Positions 1-7,815 of a stretch of DNA of 64,000 nt are shown one piece after another. The notes beneath the pieces were generated by a model. That model saw only the letters and a program-made list of their open reading frames with translations, was not told the DNA's origin and did no database searches. Numbering within the stretch: the first letter of the stretch is position 1; every line of letters begins with the position of its first letter. The stretch covers positions 434,001 through 498,000 of the forward strand of contig NZ_CAMZOF010000006.1 of NCBI RefSeq assembly GCF_947331435.1. The letters are read 5' to 3'. The position numbers and the translations under genes are program-made. The stretch is from Pelagibius sp. Alg239-R121. GTDB taxonomy: Bacteria > Pseudomonadota > Alphaproteobacteria > Kiloniellales > Kiloniellaceae.

Positions 1-675
1 GTGTCGATCACGCAAAAGCAGCTAGGTCTGACGCTGGCCTGTACACATAGTTTTGCTCATGGGTGGCTGTTACCGCGCTTTTCCAGCCTGAGACGCGCCA
101 CCAATCAAGCTCCCATCCATCTGGTCGTATCTTACTGGCTGGAGGATGTGGACCTTGATGAGATCGACTTGGTCATCAGTTGGCGCACTCGCGGCTGGAC
201 GGACTGGCCCCGCCTGGCCCTGTTTGACGAGGTCACATATCCTGTGTGTTCCGCCGCATTTCTGGCTCAACACCCCGGGATAAACTCGGGAGATAGCAAT
301 CCTTCGCAATTGTCGCAGGCGCCACTCTTGAACTATGTCGAGCGAGACAGCGATTACGTCAGCTGGGAAAATTGGTTCAGCCATTTTGGCTGTTCATATG
401 TCCAGGCGCCGGATGCTTATCGCTTTTCAAACTATCACTTCATGATTCAGGCGGCGATTGATGGTGAAGGAATCGCGCTCGGATGGCATCACCTGGTGGC
501 AGACCAGATTGCTGCTGGAAGATTGTGCCGTGTTGGGCCCGCATACAAACATCGCAATGCAGCTTACACGCTGGAGTTCCGGGACGACCGGAGCGCGCCG
601 GATCGCTTATCACCGGTGCTTGAGTGGTTTCGGGCCGAGGCTTCAAAAACACCGGAGATTTCCATCGACAGATAG
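1..675 (+). CDS. LysR-family transcriptional regulator, C-terminal part (5' cut by window edge)
   Basis: Only the effector-binding half of a LysR-type regulator is present; the winged-helix DNA-binding domain must lie upstream of base 1. The 224 visible residues fit the GcvA-like subgroup: an early stretch describing the ligand cleft (LVISWR), a central FDEVTYPVCS strand, and the SNYHFMIQAAIDGEGIALGW segment, which corresponds to the conserved S...Q.A..G.GIALG hinge of these proteins. The GTG at base 1 is therefore unlikely to be the real start. LysR proteins bind a small co-inducer and usually control a neighbouring divergent gene, which here would be outside the window. No target is visible downstream. 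Family is secure; ligand is unknown. Confidence 0.85.
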   Translation: MSITQKQLGLTLACTHSFAHGWLLPRFSSLRRATNQAPIHLVVSYWLEDVDLDEIDLVISWRTRGWTDWPRLALFDEVTYPVCSAAFLAQHPGINSGDSNPSQLSQAPLLNYVERDSDYVSWENWFSHFGCSYVQAPDAYRFSNYHFMIQAAIDGEGIALGWHHLVADQIAAGRLCRVGPAYKHRNAAYTLEFRDDRSAPDRLSPVLEWFRAEASKTPEISIDR

Positions 676-1112
676 ATTTGTTCGAAAACTCGCCGATGCG
701 GCCAAAGCGATTGGCCAGACAGTTCACGACTTGGGCCAAGTCGAACGGCAAAGCCAATAACCGCTTTTCTAACTCAATTTCTCGGAAAAAATCTCACCGC
801 TGAGACACTATTGAAGAGTTGCGGGTCGGTCAGTCATAGACTGCCGGAATTCCCATTCCTGCTTTCCGGTGCGGCTTTTGTCTGCCGGCCGAAACCACCC
901 CGCCCTAGCATTTATATTGAACTGCCCAACGACAGCCAGACTCTTCCCCGTCCTGACAGCGCCGTCGTTCTTACCTGATGCACAAGATTAGGGGGGGCTT
1001 GGCATCGCGAACCGCGCCTTGTCAGGACGAGAAAGTTTCCGACTGAATGTTTGGAGTGGAACTTTTTTATGTTCCGGATAGCGGTGCTACATGCCTTAAA
1101 GAAAAATAGAGC
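676..1112. other. Intergenic region without a recognisable gene
   Basis: Between the LysR gene and the small membrane protein gene I see no convincing ORF, tRNA or strong terminator. A weak CCGGAA...TTCCGG inverted repeat with a long loop (around 845-875) is not followed by a T-run. Composition is mixed. Confidence 0.5.
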
Positions 1113-1241
1113 TTAGCGGGCCATAACCTCGAATGCCGTCACCCATCCAAAGGTCAGTACGAACAGGAAGAAGCAGAAGCTTCCAACGGCGGCAATGCTG
1201 CTGAGGAGCATGTCGAGATTTCTTGTTCGTTCTTGAATCAC
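1113..1241 (-). CDS. 42-residue single-span membrane protein, unknown function
   Basis: A short leftward ORF starts with GTG at 1241, preceded by a good GGAGGA Shine-Dalgarno sequence 7 bases upstream, and ends with TAA at 1113-1115. The product has a charged N-terminus (IQERTRNLD), then a hydrophobic stretch from about residue 11 to 37 (LLSSIAAVGSFCFFLFVLTF and on), and a short tail EVMAR. This predicts one transmembrane helix with the N-terminus carrying Glu, Arg and Asp. A near-consensus sigma70 promoter lies directly upstream at 1274-1302. I recognise no family. Promoter, ribosome binding site and helix together make a real gene likely. A longer ORF in another frame over the same bases lacks these signals. 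Confidence 0.6.
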   Translation of the reverse strand: MIQERTRNLDMLLSSIAAVGSFCFFLFVLTFGWVTAFEVMAR

Positions 1242-1273
1242 TGTAAGTCCTCCATCTGCGTCTTGTTGAAAGC

Positions 1274-1302
1274 AGGATAGGAGATAAGGATTCTTGAATC
1301 AA
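1274..1302 (-). promoter_or_regulatory. Sigma70-type promoter of the 42-residue membrane protein gene
   Basis: On the minus strand TTGATT (1302-1297) and TATCCT (1279-1274) are separated by exactly 17 bases. Predicted transcription would start about 25 bases before the GTG at 1241, leaving room for the GGAGGA ribosome binding site. Confidence 0.5.
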
Positions 1303-1305
1303 GAA
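1291..1305. promoter_or_regulatory. 15-bp perfect palindrome over the -35 element (possible operator)
   Basis: TTCTTGAATCAAGAA is a 7+1+7 perfect palindrome that contains the -35 hexamer of the promoter at 1274-1302. Eleven bases of it (TTCTTGAATCA) recur at 1230-1240, across the start codon of the downstream gene. Position suggests a repressor site; no regulator is identified. Confidence 0.4.
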
Positions 1306-1352
1306 CAAAAAGAGAACATTAAGAAATCATATAAGGAACATAGCGTGTGATC

Positions 1353-1377
1353 GGTCTTGAACGAAGCGAGCAAGACC
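1353..1377 (+). repeat. 25-bp dispersed hairpin repeat, copy A
   Basis: GGTCTTGA, a 9-base loop ACGAAGCGA, then GCAAGACC: a stem-loop with at least seven perfect pairs. It matches the hairpin at 13869-13893 at 20 of 25 positions, including eight of nine loop bases, and is related to the one at 20620-20644. It lies between two leftward genes. No T-run follows on either strand, so it does not look like a standard terminator. Confidence 0.5.
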
Positions 1378-1516
1378 ACGAGGGACTTCTAACCATATGA
1401 ATTAAAGGATGTTTCCCGCCTGTCACGAAACCGGCGAAAAGCGATCAAAGCGATTTTGCCAAGCGCGGCCCATCGGCAGCGCACTCTGTCGTGGAAAAAT
1501 CAGACCTAAAGAGAAA

Positions 1517-2596
1517 TTAGACGCTGATGTCGACGGGCTCGAGCAATTCGAAGGGGACAGCGGTGGGCTCGTTCGTCAATTGGTTGACGGACGTCTGTTG
1601 GGCCGGGGCTTGCTGGGCTTCTGCCGCGGGCTGTGAGATCCGCACCAGGATATCAAGCCGGAAGCGTTGCACCGCTGTACTGGCTTCTGTCGGCTGCTCG
1701 TCGGTGGGTGAGGAAATCAGGACAAGCGATCCGGCTTCACCGTCGTCATCCGATGTTTCCTCGATATCGTCCGGAGATTTGAGGCGGGTGACCGCGTCGA
1801 CGTCATCGTCGTCTGTCTCTTTGGCCGCCGGCTGGACGACCGCCCTCTCCTGCTCCCCGGCCGCAAGCTGCAGGCCGTTGAAGAAGGAACCGCCGAGAAG
1901 CTGATCAAGATCAATCTGCCCGCCATCGCTGTTCAGCAGGGTTCCGGCACCGACATCATTCACGAAATCGCCGGTACCGACTTCCACTGAAATCGAAACC
2001 CGGACAACACTGGCCTGGAACACACCGGTCTCGGCATCGTAGGAAACTTCAAGCTGTTCGGCCACAAGAGACGCGCCGTAGTAGAAATCACCATCGCTCT
2101 GCTGGGCGCGGGTTTCCTGGGCGGTGATCTGGCTCAATTCAAGCTGGAAGGACTCGCGCTGAGTGGCGCCGGTCACGGCGTCCCGCGCGGCATTGGCGGC
2201 ACTTGCTGCCTTGCTCGCATCGAGACCCAGGGCGGTGAAAGCCTTTTCAAGCTCGTTTCTGAGTTCCTGAATGGCCCCGGAGACGGCCTGTCCCAGATTG
2301 TCGAGGCCGAGGCCTTTGGCATCATTGTTTTCGCTTGCTCCGCTCGCCCCTTTTTCCTGGCCATAGGCCTGAAGACGGGCGCGTGCGGACAGCCTCAGTG
2401 TCGTGGCATCGCGATCGAAGCGATCGAACGAACCGCCCTCTCCGTCGCTTTTCTCGAGTGCGGGAACGGCGCCTGCGGGGTTCTTTGCTTCAGAGGCAGA
2501 GTCGGAGGATGCGGGGAGACCCAGGGAATTAGCGTGCAGCCGGTCTCGGGTCTGCTGCAGCAGATCGGAAGCCTGATTCATCAAAGCGGACAGCAT
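1517..2596 (-). CDS. Acidic 359-residue protein of unknown function
   Basis: I do not recognise a family. The N-terminus is helical without a signal peptide (LSALMNQASDLLQQTRDRL), residues about 105-150 look like an alpha-helical coiled coil rich in Ala, Glu and Lys, and the central part is beta-like (SVVRVSISVEVGTGDF). The C-terminal third is very acidic and Gln/Ala/Pro-rich, with a run of Asp near residue 258, and the protein ends in VDISV. The start at 2596 is preceded by GAGGAGACGCAAGGT, a plausible ribosome binding site. The mix of low complexity and short ordered segments resembles secreted or flagellum-related proteins, but nothing here proves that. It stands alone between divergent and convergent neighbours. 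Confidence 0.7.
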   Translation of the reverse strand: MLSALMNQASDLLQQTRDRLHANSLGLPASSDSASEAKNPAGAVPALEKSDGEGGSFDRFDRDATTLRLSARARLQAYGQEKGASGASENNDAKGLGLDNLGQAVSGAIQELRNELEKAFTALGLDASKAASAANAARDAVTGATQRESFQLELSQITAQETRAQQSDGDFYYGASLVAEQLEVSYDAETGVFQASVVRVSISVEVGTGDFVNDVGAGTLLNSDGGQIDLDQLLGGSFFNGLQLAAGEQERAVVQPAAKETDDDDVDAVTRLKSPDDIEETSDDDGEAGSLVLISSPTDEQPTEASTAVQRFRLDILVRISQPAAEAQQAPAQQTSVNQLTNEPTAVPFELLEPVDISV

Positions 2597-2735
2597 ACCT
2601 TGCGTCTCCTCGTCGCAATGCGTAGCGGTCCATGACGAATTGGATATGACCGCTTGGATTTATCTAAAACATGATCCTGCGCGTGCGAACTATAGGTGCA
2701 CGACCTTGAAGAAGCGTTAATTCACGCCGTTTTTC

Positions 2736-2749
2736 CGTGATCAATCACG
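2736..2749. promoter_or_regulatory. Palindrome in the divergent intergenic region (possible operator)
   Basis: CGTGATCAATCACG is a perfect 6+2+6 inverted repeat in the 2597-2917 spacer between the acidic protein gene (leftward) and the MFS gene (rightward). Nothing else recognisable is seen in this spacer. Confidence 0.3.
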
Positions 2750-2917
2750 AAAGCTTAAGCAGATATTGCGATTTTAAGACCTTGATTATCGGCGAGTCTG
2801 TGTCATGAACGAAACTTGTTCTCAGCACTACCCTCCGACTTTTGACGTCGACTGCCGAAAGTTGACGCCATTCGTAACCTCTTGCTGTGTTCCGCCCGCA
2901 TTTGGACACTTTATTGT

Positions 2918-4147
2918 ATGAGCTACCTGTCGTTCATATTCGCCAATCCGCGATTTCTGGGTTTTGGCCTGTTTCTGACCTTTGCGTCGAGTTTCGGGCA
3001 GACCTTTTTCATCTCGTTGTTCGGCAACGAATTGCGGAGCGACTTCGGGCTGAGCCACGGCGAATTCGGCAGCGTCTATTCAATAGCAACCCTGAGCAGC
3101 GGTTTCTTGCTGATCTGGGTTGGCCGGGCGATCGATCGTTTAGATCTTAGGATTTTCACCGCTTTGGTCATTCTCGGGCTTGCCGCGGCCTGTCTGACCA
3201 TGGCAAACGCGACTTCGGTCGCGTTGCTTTGCCTGGCGATCTTTGGGTTGCGGCTTTGCGGCCAGGGTCTCTTAGGGCACATCGCCTTGGTCTGTATGGC
3301 ACGTTACTTCAAGCGCGCGCGCGGTAAGGCGGTCAGTCTGGCGACTCTCGGTTACCCCTTGGGCGAAGCCGCCCTGCCCTTTATTGCGATCGCGGTTTTG
3401 GGGGCTTACGGCTGGCGGTCTTCCTGGAGTCTCTTTGCTGCAGCCGTCGTGGTCGTGATTCTGCCGATCGCGATGGTCCTTTTGAGTTCGGCGCCCCATA
3501 AGAGGGTCTCGGAACCCGAATCCGCCCTGCCGGGCAACGAGCGCAAGCGAGTCAGCAGGGAATCATCCCTGCGGGAGGTTCTGCGTGACAGCCGCTTTTA
3601 CCTGGTCCTGCCGGCGGTGCTGGCGCCTTCTTTCATTACGACCGGAATGTTCTTTCATCAGCGCCACCTGGCCGATGTAAAGGGTTGGTCTCTCGAATTG
3701 CTGGCAACGGCCTTTATCGTCTTTGCCATCAGCCAAAGTTTAACCGGACTCTGCGCAGGTCAGGCAATCGACCGTTTCGGTGCGCGCCGCCTGCTGCCGG
3801 TCTTCCTGTTGCCCATGGGCGCCGCCATGCTGCTACTGTCCTTTTCGTCGGATCCTCTGGCTGCGACCCTCTACATGTTTGCAACCGGTGCGACGGCTGG
3901 TACTGGTGCCGCGCTCTTCGGCGCGCTCTGGGCGGAGCTTTATGGCGTGACCCATCTAGGGGCCATCCGTTCCTTCGTCACTTCCCTTATGGTTTTTTCG
4001 ACGGCGCTGTCGCCACCCTTTATGGGCCTGCTGTTCGACGCCGGGACGTCCTTCGAAACCCTAACCATGGGCTTCTTTATCTACAGCTTCCTGGTTTCTG
4101 GGTTGTTATCCCTGGTGGTTCGCCGAAAAGCCTGGTCTGGCGTCTGA
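2918..4147 (+). CDS. Major facilitator superfamily transporter
   Basis: A 409-residue inner-membrane carrier with about 12 hydrophobic spans in two six-helix halves separated by a charged loop near residues 200-220 (HKRVSEPESALPGNERKR). MFS signs include the loop after helix 2 with GRAIDRLDLR, the RGKAVSLATLGYPLGEA helix, and the second-half AGQAIDRFGARRLLP loop. The ATG at 2918 is preferred over the in-frame TTG at 2882 because the extra 12 residues (LCSARIWTLYC) are not typical; neither has a strong ribosome binding site. MFS proteins of this type use the proton gradient to move small metabolites. Substrate is unknown. The gene converges tightly (4 bases) on the gene to its right. Confidence 0.85.
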   Translation: MSYLSFIFANPRFLGFGLFLTFASSFGQTFFISLFGNELRSDFGLSHGEFGSVYSIATLSSGFLLIWVGRAIDRLDLRIFTALVILGLAAACLTMANATSVALLCLAIFGLRLCGQGLLGHIALVCMARYFKRARGKAVSLATLGYPLGEAALPFIAIAVLGAYGWRSSWSLFAAAVVVVILPIAMVLLSSAPHKRVSEPESALPGNERKRVSRESSLREVLRDSRFYLVLPAVLAPSFITTGMFFHQRHLADVKGWSLELLATAFIVFAISQSLTGLCAGQAIDRFGARRLLPVFLLPMGAAMLLLSFSSDPLAATLYMFATGATAGTGAALFGALWAELYGVTHLGAIRSFVTSLMVFSTALSPPFMGLLFDAGTSFETLTMGFFIYSFLVSGLLSLVVRRKAWSGV

Positions 4148-4151
4148 CCGG

Positions 4152-5459
4152 CTATTCGGCCGCGGCCTGTCGTTTGATTACCGTGCGAAAAGCATTCTCC
4201 AAATCGGCGATCAAATCGTCTGGATGTTCCAGGCCGATTGAAAAACGGATCAGGCCTTCCTCGATGCCGACCTGATTGCGTACCTCATCCGGCACGCCGG
4301 AGTGGGTGGTCGAGGCTGGATGGCTGACCAGGGATTCCGTACCGCCGAGGCTGACCGCGGATTTGAAGAGAGAAAGGGCGTTGATGACGCTAAACGCCTG
4401 GCTGCGGGTTCCAGGGAAGACAAAGGAAAAGGTCGAGCCGCCTCCGCTGCACTGGCGTTTATAGACGGCCTGATAGATTTCGCCTTCCATGGCTTCGGGA
4501 TGAAGGACACGGCCGGGAAGGTAGCTGTTGCCGGCGAGCCAGGCGGCAACCTTCAGAGCAGACGTCGCAGCCCGCTCCATCCGAAGGGTCAGGGTTTCCA
4601 GCGAGCGAGAGAGCATCCAACTGGTATGCGGGTCCAGGTTCAAGCCCATTGCGCCGCGGATCGCCCAGACCTTTTTGACCGCCTCTGCCTTGCCACAGAC
4701 TCCGCCAGCGACCAGGTCGCTGTGCCCGCCGACATATTTGGTCAGTGAATAGACGGAAAGGTCGATACCGTGCTGGACCGGGCGCTGGAACACGGGGCCG
4801 AGCATGGTGTTGTCGATCACAGTTACGGGCCTGAGACCCGTATCTCTTTCCAGTTGCTTGGCGAGATTCGTTATCAGATCGAAATCGACGAGGGCATTCG
4901 TGGGGTTTCCAGGAGTTTCCGCGTAAATCATAGCCACCCGCCCAAGTGACTTGGCCTTTTCGGCCGCAGTGGCGAGTTCTTCATGGTTCAAGCCGTCGTG
5001 GAACTCGACCGATTGGATGCCGAATTCGGGAAGAATGTTACGAATCAGCACCTCGGTTCCACCGTAGAGTGGCGAACTGTGCAGTATGACGTCACCGGGG
5101 CGCAGAAAAGCCATGAAGGTTGCGGAGATGGCTCCCATTCCGCTCGACAACACCACTGCGGCCTCAGCCCCTTCCATGAGGGCAAGGCGGTCCTCGACGA
5201 TCTCGACGTTGGGGTGATTGAAACGGCTGTAGATTAGGCCCGCCGTTTCGCCTTCGGGCAAGGGTTTGCGACCGGACGTGACGTTGAAGAATTCCTCGCC
5301 GTCCTCTGCAGTGGGAAAGACGAAAGTGGAGGTAAGAAAGACTGGCGGCTTCACCGCGCCTTCGGACAGACTGGGATCGTAACCATAGGACATCATCAGA
5401 GTCTCAGGCTGCAGCTCCCGCTCACCAATGCGCGTTTTTCCGTAGTTCGACTTGGTCAT
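4152..5459 (-). CDS. Cystathionine gamma-synthase / methionine gamma-lyase family PLP enzyme
   Basis: A 435-residue fold-type I pyridoxal-phosphate enzyme of the Cys/Met metabolism family. Visible features: IYSRFNHPN (Tyr77, phosphate contact from the partner subunit), SSGMGAIS before residue 112, AETPGNPT near 180, the cofactor-binding Asp in VIDNT (216), and the Schiff-base Lys241 in SLTKYVGGHSD. Start ATG 5459 is chosen because GGAG lies 6 bases upstream; the longer frame to 5516 has no such signal. Family members cleave or form C-S bonds of methionine, cystathionine or homocysteine. A divergent Lrp/AsnC gene sits next door, the arrangement known for mdeR-mdeA methionine gamma-lyase in Pseudomonas, so degradative use on methionine is plausible. 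Exact substrate cannot be read from sequence. Confidence 0.85.
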   Translation of the reverse strand: MTKSNYGKTRIGERELQPETLMMSYGYDPSLSEGAVKPPVFLTSTFVFPTAEDGEEFFNVTSGRKPLPEGETAGLIYSRFNHPNVEIVEDRLALMEGAEAAVVLSSGMGAISATFMAFLRPGDVILHSSPLYGGTEVLIRNILPEFGIQSVEFHDGLNHEELATAAEKAKSLGRVAMIYAETPGNPTNALVDFDLITNLAKQLERDTGLRPVTVIDNTMLGPVFQRPVQHGIDLSVYSLTKYVGGHSDLVAGGVCGKAEAVKKVWAIRGAMGLNLDPHTSWMLSRSLETLTLRMERAATSALKVAAWLAGNSYLPGRVLHPEAMEGEIYQAVYKRQCSGGGSTFSFVFPGTRSQAFSVINALSLFKSAVSLGGTESLVSHPASTTHSGVPDEVRNQVGIEEGLIRFSIGLEHPDDLIADLENAFRTVIKRQAAAE

Positions 5460-5517
5460 GACTCGCTCCATGCAATTCCACGGCGCCTTCGCTTTGAACG
5501 GGCCGGTGGAAAGCATT

Positions 5518-5561
5518 CTAGCGATTCTCTAGTAGTGTTATCGGCCTATTTCGGCTAAATA
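5518..5561. promoter_or_regulatory. Two imperfect 15-bp palindromes, candidate Lrp-type operator
   Basis: CTAGCGATTCTCTAG (5518-5532) and TATTTCGGCTAAATA (5547-5561) are imperfect palindromes whose centres are 29 bases apart in the spacer between the PLP enzyme gene and the Lrp gene. Lrp-family regulators bind 15-bp palindromes in phased arrays, usually in their own divergent promoter. The match is one of form, not of a known consensus. Confidence 0.4.
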
Positions 5562-5599
5562 ATATCTATATTTTAGTGTTTTTCTCTAATATTGATCTC

Positions 5600-6067
5600 A
5601 TGAAACGAACCCTAGACCACTTTGATCGTAAGATTATCACAGCTCTCCAGATAAAGGGGCGCATGCCGGTTCAGGAGCTCTCCGAACGCGTTGGCCTTTC
5701 CCCGACCCCCTGTAAGCGCCGATTGAAGCTGCTGGAAGAAGCCGGTGTCATCCTTGGTTATAGCGCGGTGGTTGATCCCAAGGCTTGCGGCTTTTCCATC
5801 TCGCTCTATGTCTTCGTGAAGCTGGAAAACCGGAACCGGGACAACATCCGGCGCTTTGAAGACGCGATCCGGCGGATCGATCATGTCCTGAACTGTCAAT
5901 TGATCACCGGTGCCTACGACTATCTGCTGACCATCCACCTGCCCGAAATGTCGGATTACGAAGCTGTTCTGCGTCAGGAGTTGGCGGACGTTCCCGCAGT
6001 TTCCGAAATCCAGACGTCCGTCGTCATCGGCGATGTGAAGGCGAAACGGGATTTTGTATTCGACTAG
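5600..6067 (+). CDS. Lrp/AsnC family transcriptional regulator
   Basis: A 155-residue protein of standard Lrp length. The N-terminal helix-turn-helix occupies roughly residues 5-50 (DHFDRKIITALQIKGRMPVQ, then ELSERVGLSPTPCKRRLKLL), followed by the linker strand ILGYSAVVDPKACG and the RAM ligand-binding domain (LNCQLITGAYDYLLTIHLPE). Such proteins form octamers that bind amino acids. ATG 5600 is used because the usual family start lies just before the first helix. It is divergent from the PLP C-S lyase-type enzyme gene and probably controls that gene in response to an amino acid, likely methionine or a relative (inference from position). Confidence 0.88.
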   Translation: MKRTLDHFDRKIITALQIKGRMPVQELSERVGLSPTPCKRRLKLLEEAGVILGYSAVVDPKACGFSISLYVFVKLENRNRDNIRRFEDAIRRIDHVLNCQLITGAYDYLLTIHLPEMSDYEAVLRQELADVPAVSEIQTSVVIGDVKAKRDFVFD

Positions 6068-6254
6068 GTATGCTGAGATTCAAGAGTTTGTTGCGGCGAT
6101 ATCCAGAACCTCAATAATCCCTAATGCGGCCCGAAGCCTGTACGCGTGCGGTTTGGGAGAGACGTCACAGAGTCTTGAAGAGAATCGAAAGCTTTTGCAA
6201 TTACATAGGCTTCGTTTACCATGCCGCGATTCTCCGGGGGATTCCGCCAGAAAC

Positions 6255-7139
6255 ATGATTCGCATCGTCTTTTCCTACCTGTCATGGCCGCTGCTTTTAG
6301 CGGTCTGTATAGGTTTTACCCAGCTCGGCATGATGAACGGTCATGGTGTGCTCACCTTCAACGCTGTCTATTTGAGCCTTGCCGTGACGCTCTTTTTCCT
6401 GGAGCGCGCCATGCCGCACGAGGCCAACTGGCTGCGGAATGACGGACAGATCCTGCCAGATCTTTCGCACACCCTGTTGAACAAGGGGTTGGTTCAGGTT
6501 TTAGTCGTGACGGCGACGGCAATGGGTGCCGCAGAGACGCTGGCACCGGAAGGCGGCGGGATCTGGCCGCGTGAATGGCCTCTTGCCGTGCAGGTCATCG
6601 TTGGACTGGTGGTTGCGGAATTCGGTCTCTACTGGGCACATCGTCTGGCTCACGAGATCCCCTATCTATGGCGCTTTCATGCCGTGCATCACAGTGTCAA
6701 ACGCCTCTGGTTCTTCAACACCGGCCGGTTTCATTTTGTTGACACTGCGCTCAGCATTGTGCTCAGCCAACCGCTATTGTTCCTGGCCGGTGCGCCCAAG
6801 GAAGTGTTCATTTGGGTCAGTGGGATCACCGCCTTTATCGGTATCCTGACTCACTGCAACATCGAGATGCGTTTCGGCTTCCTGAATTACATCTTCAACA
6901 CACCGGGCCTGCACCGCTGGCACCATTCGATGGACCTGCGCGAAGGCAATAAGAACTACGGCGAGAACCTGATGCTGTGGGACCTGCTGTTCGGAACTTA
7001 CTTCGACGCACCGCGGCGCCCGCCAGCAGTCATCGGCATTCACGATCATATGCCCGAGAGTTTTGCCGGCCAGCTGATACAGCCGTTCAGCCCGCGGATA
7101 CCGCCGTCAGACGCAACAGCTGAACGCACGAAAGCCTAA
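6255..7139 (+). CDS. Sterol desaturase / fatty acid hydroxylase family membrane protein
   Basis: A 294-residue integral membrane di-iron enzyme. All three histidine clusters of the family are present: HRLAH (129-133), HAVHH (142-146) and HRWHH (220-224), with an extra His at 200 (LTHCN). Four or more hydrophobic spans surround them (about 8-30, 35-50, 77-92, 110-127, 165-200). Family members use O2 to hydroxylate or desaturate lipid chains at the membrane face. The ATG at 6255 is the natural start; upstream in-frame residues are unlike the family. The gene converges on the PAS_5 gene with a 5-base gap. Substrate is unknown. Confidence 0.88.
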   Translation: MIRIVFSYLSWPLLLAVCIGFTQLGMMNGHGVLTFNAVYLSLAVTLFFLERAMPHEANWLRNDGQILPDLSHTLLNKGLVQVLVVTATAMGAAETLAPEGGGIWPREWPLAVQVIVGLVVAEFGLYWAHRLAHEIPYLWRFHAVHHSVKRLWFFNTGRFHFVDTALSIVLSQPLLFLAGAPKEVFIWVSGITAFIGILTHCNIEMRFGFLNYIFNTPGLHRWHHSMDLREGNKNYGENLMLWDLLFGTYFDAPRRPPAVIGIHDHMPESFAGQLIQPFSPRIPPSDATAERTKA

Positions 7140-7144
7140 GAATT

Positions 7145-7732
7145 TTAGGAAATAGCCTGAGTTTGGGGCGGGCTTGGTGTCTGGATCGCGAAGAGCGCAG
7201 CCGGTTCGATGAGTTCGGGCTCGGTCAGCCAGATCGGCTTGGCCAGCGGCGTGCTTTTGTCGCGTACCTGTCCGACCAGAAGCATCGAGGGGATATCCTC
7301 ATCGCCGTTTAACGGCAAAAAGATGCGCCTGACCATTTTGGGACCGCTATCGCCAAGATAGCCGTAAGAGAAGGCGCTGTAGACGCCTTCTGTACTGGTG
7401 GCGCCCAGGCGGTAGAGCTCGCTCAAATGCTCCAGATAAGGCGTTTTAGGCCCTCTTTCGTGGATGTAACGTCCCGTGAGGTCCGAACCCGGTGCAAAGG
7501 CGATGTCGGAGCCGGTCAGCCGGAATTTGATGCGTTGGCCGGCGTCGTAGCATTCGGCCAGAATGACGTAGGGCAGCAGATGCGGGATATCGATAGGATC
7601 CAGATTGCTGCGCAAGGGGATCGCGCTACCCAACCGCAAACCTGACCAATAGAGATAGAGATCCGCCAGCAGTGGATCGTCAATCTGATCAGGTGTGTCT
7701 TCCGACAGGCTATAAAGTGGCTGAGAGCACAT
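7145..7732 (-). CDS. PAS_5 (PAS-fold) domain protein
   Basis: A 195-residue soluble protein consisting of little more than one PAS-like domain. The segment DIPHLLPYVILAECYDAGQR then IKFRLTGSDI matches the pattern of the alphaproteobacterial PAS_5 family (PF07310), in which an LP-x-[IV] motif precedes a short strand and an RL-x-G motif. Later strands include RRIFLPLNGD and SMLLVGQV. There is no output domain. In other bacteria such single-PAS proteins are of unclear sensory role. ATG 7732 is chosen over the adjacent GTG 7735. Confidence 0.7.
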   Translation of the reverse strand: MCSQPLYSLSEDTPDQIDDPLLADLYLYWSGLRLGSAIPLRSNLDPIDIPHLLPYVILAECYDAGQRIKFRLTGSDIAFAPGSDLTGRYIHERGPKTPYLEHLSELYRLGATSTEGVYSAFSYGYLGDSGPKMVRRIFLPLNGDEDIPSMLLVGQVRDKSTPLAKPIWLTEPELIEPAALFAIQTPSPPQTQAIS

Positions 7733-7815
7733 CACGCCAGTCTACAAACAAACTCTTTAGATAAACTTGCCAGTAATACGCGAGGATTTTTTCTCGAGGT
7801 GCACCAAGGCGATGT

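Noticed and set aside
458-760. 100-residue frame overlapping the end of the LysR gene
   Set aside because: Out-of-frame reading of the LysR coding sequence with no family similarity and no start signal.
1096-1308. 70-residue leftward frame overlapping the small membrane protein
   Set aside because: It is in another frame, Arg-rich without a fold signal, and its start has no ribosome binding site, while the 42-residue frame uses the GGAGGA.
1517-2596. Flagellar hook-length or secreted adhesin protein
   Set aside because: Low-complexity acidic segments alone do not support this, and no flagellar or secretion gene is nearby.
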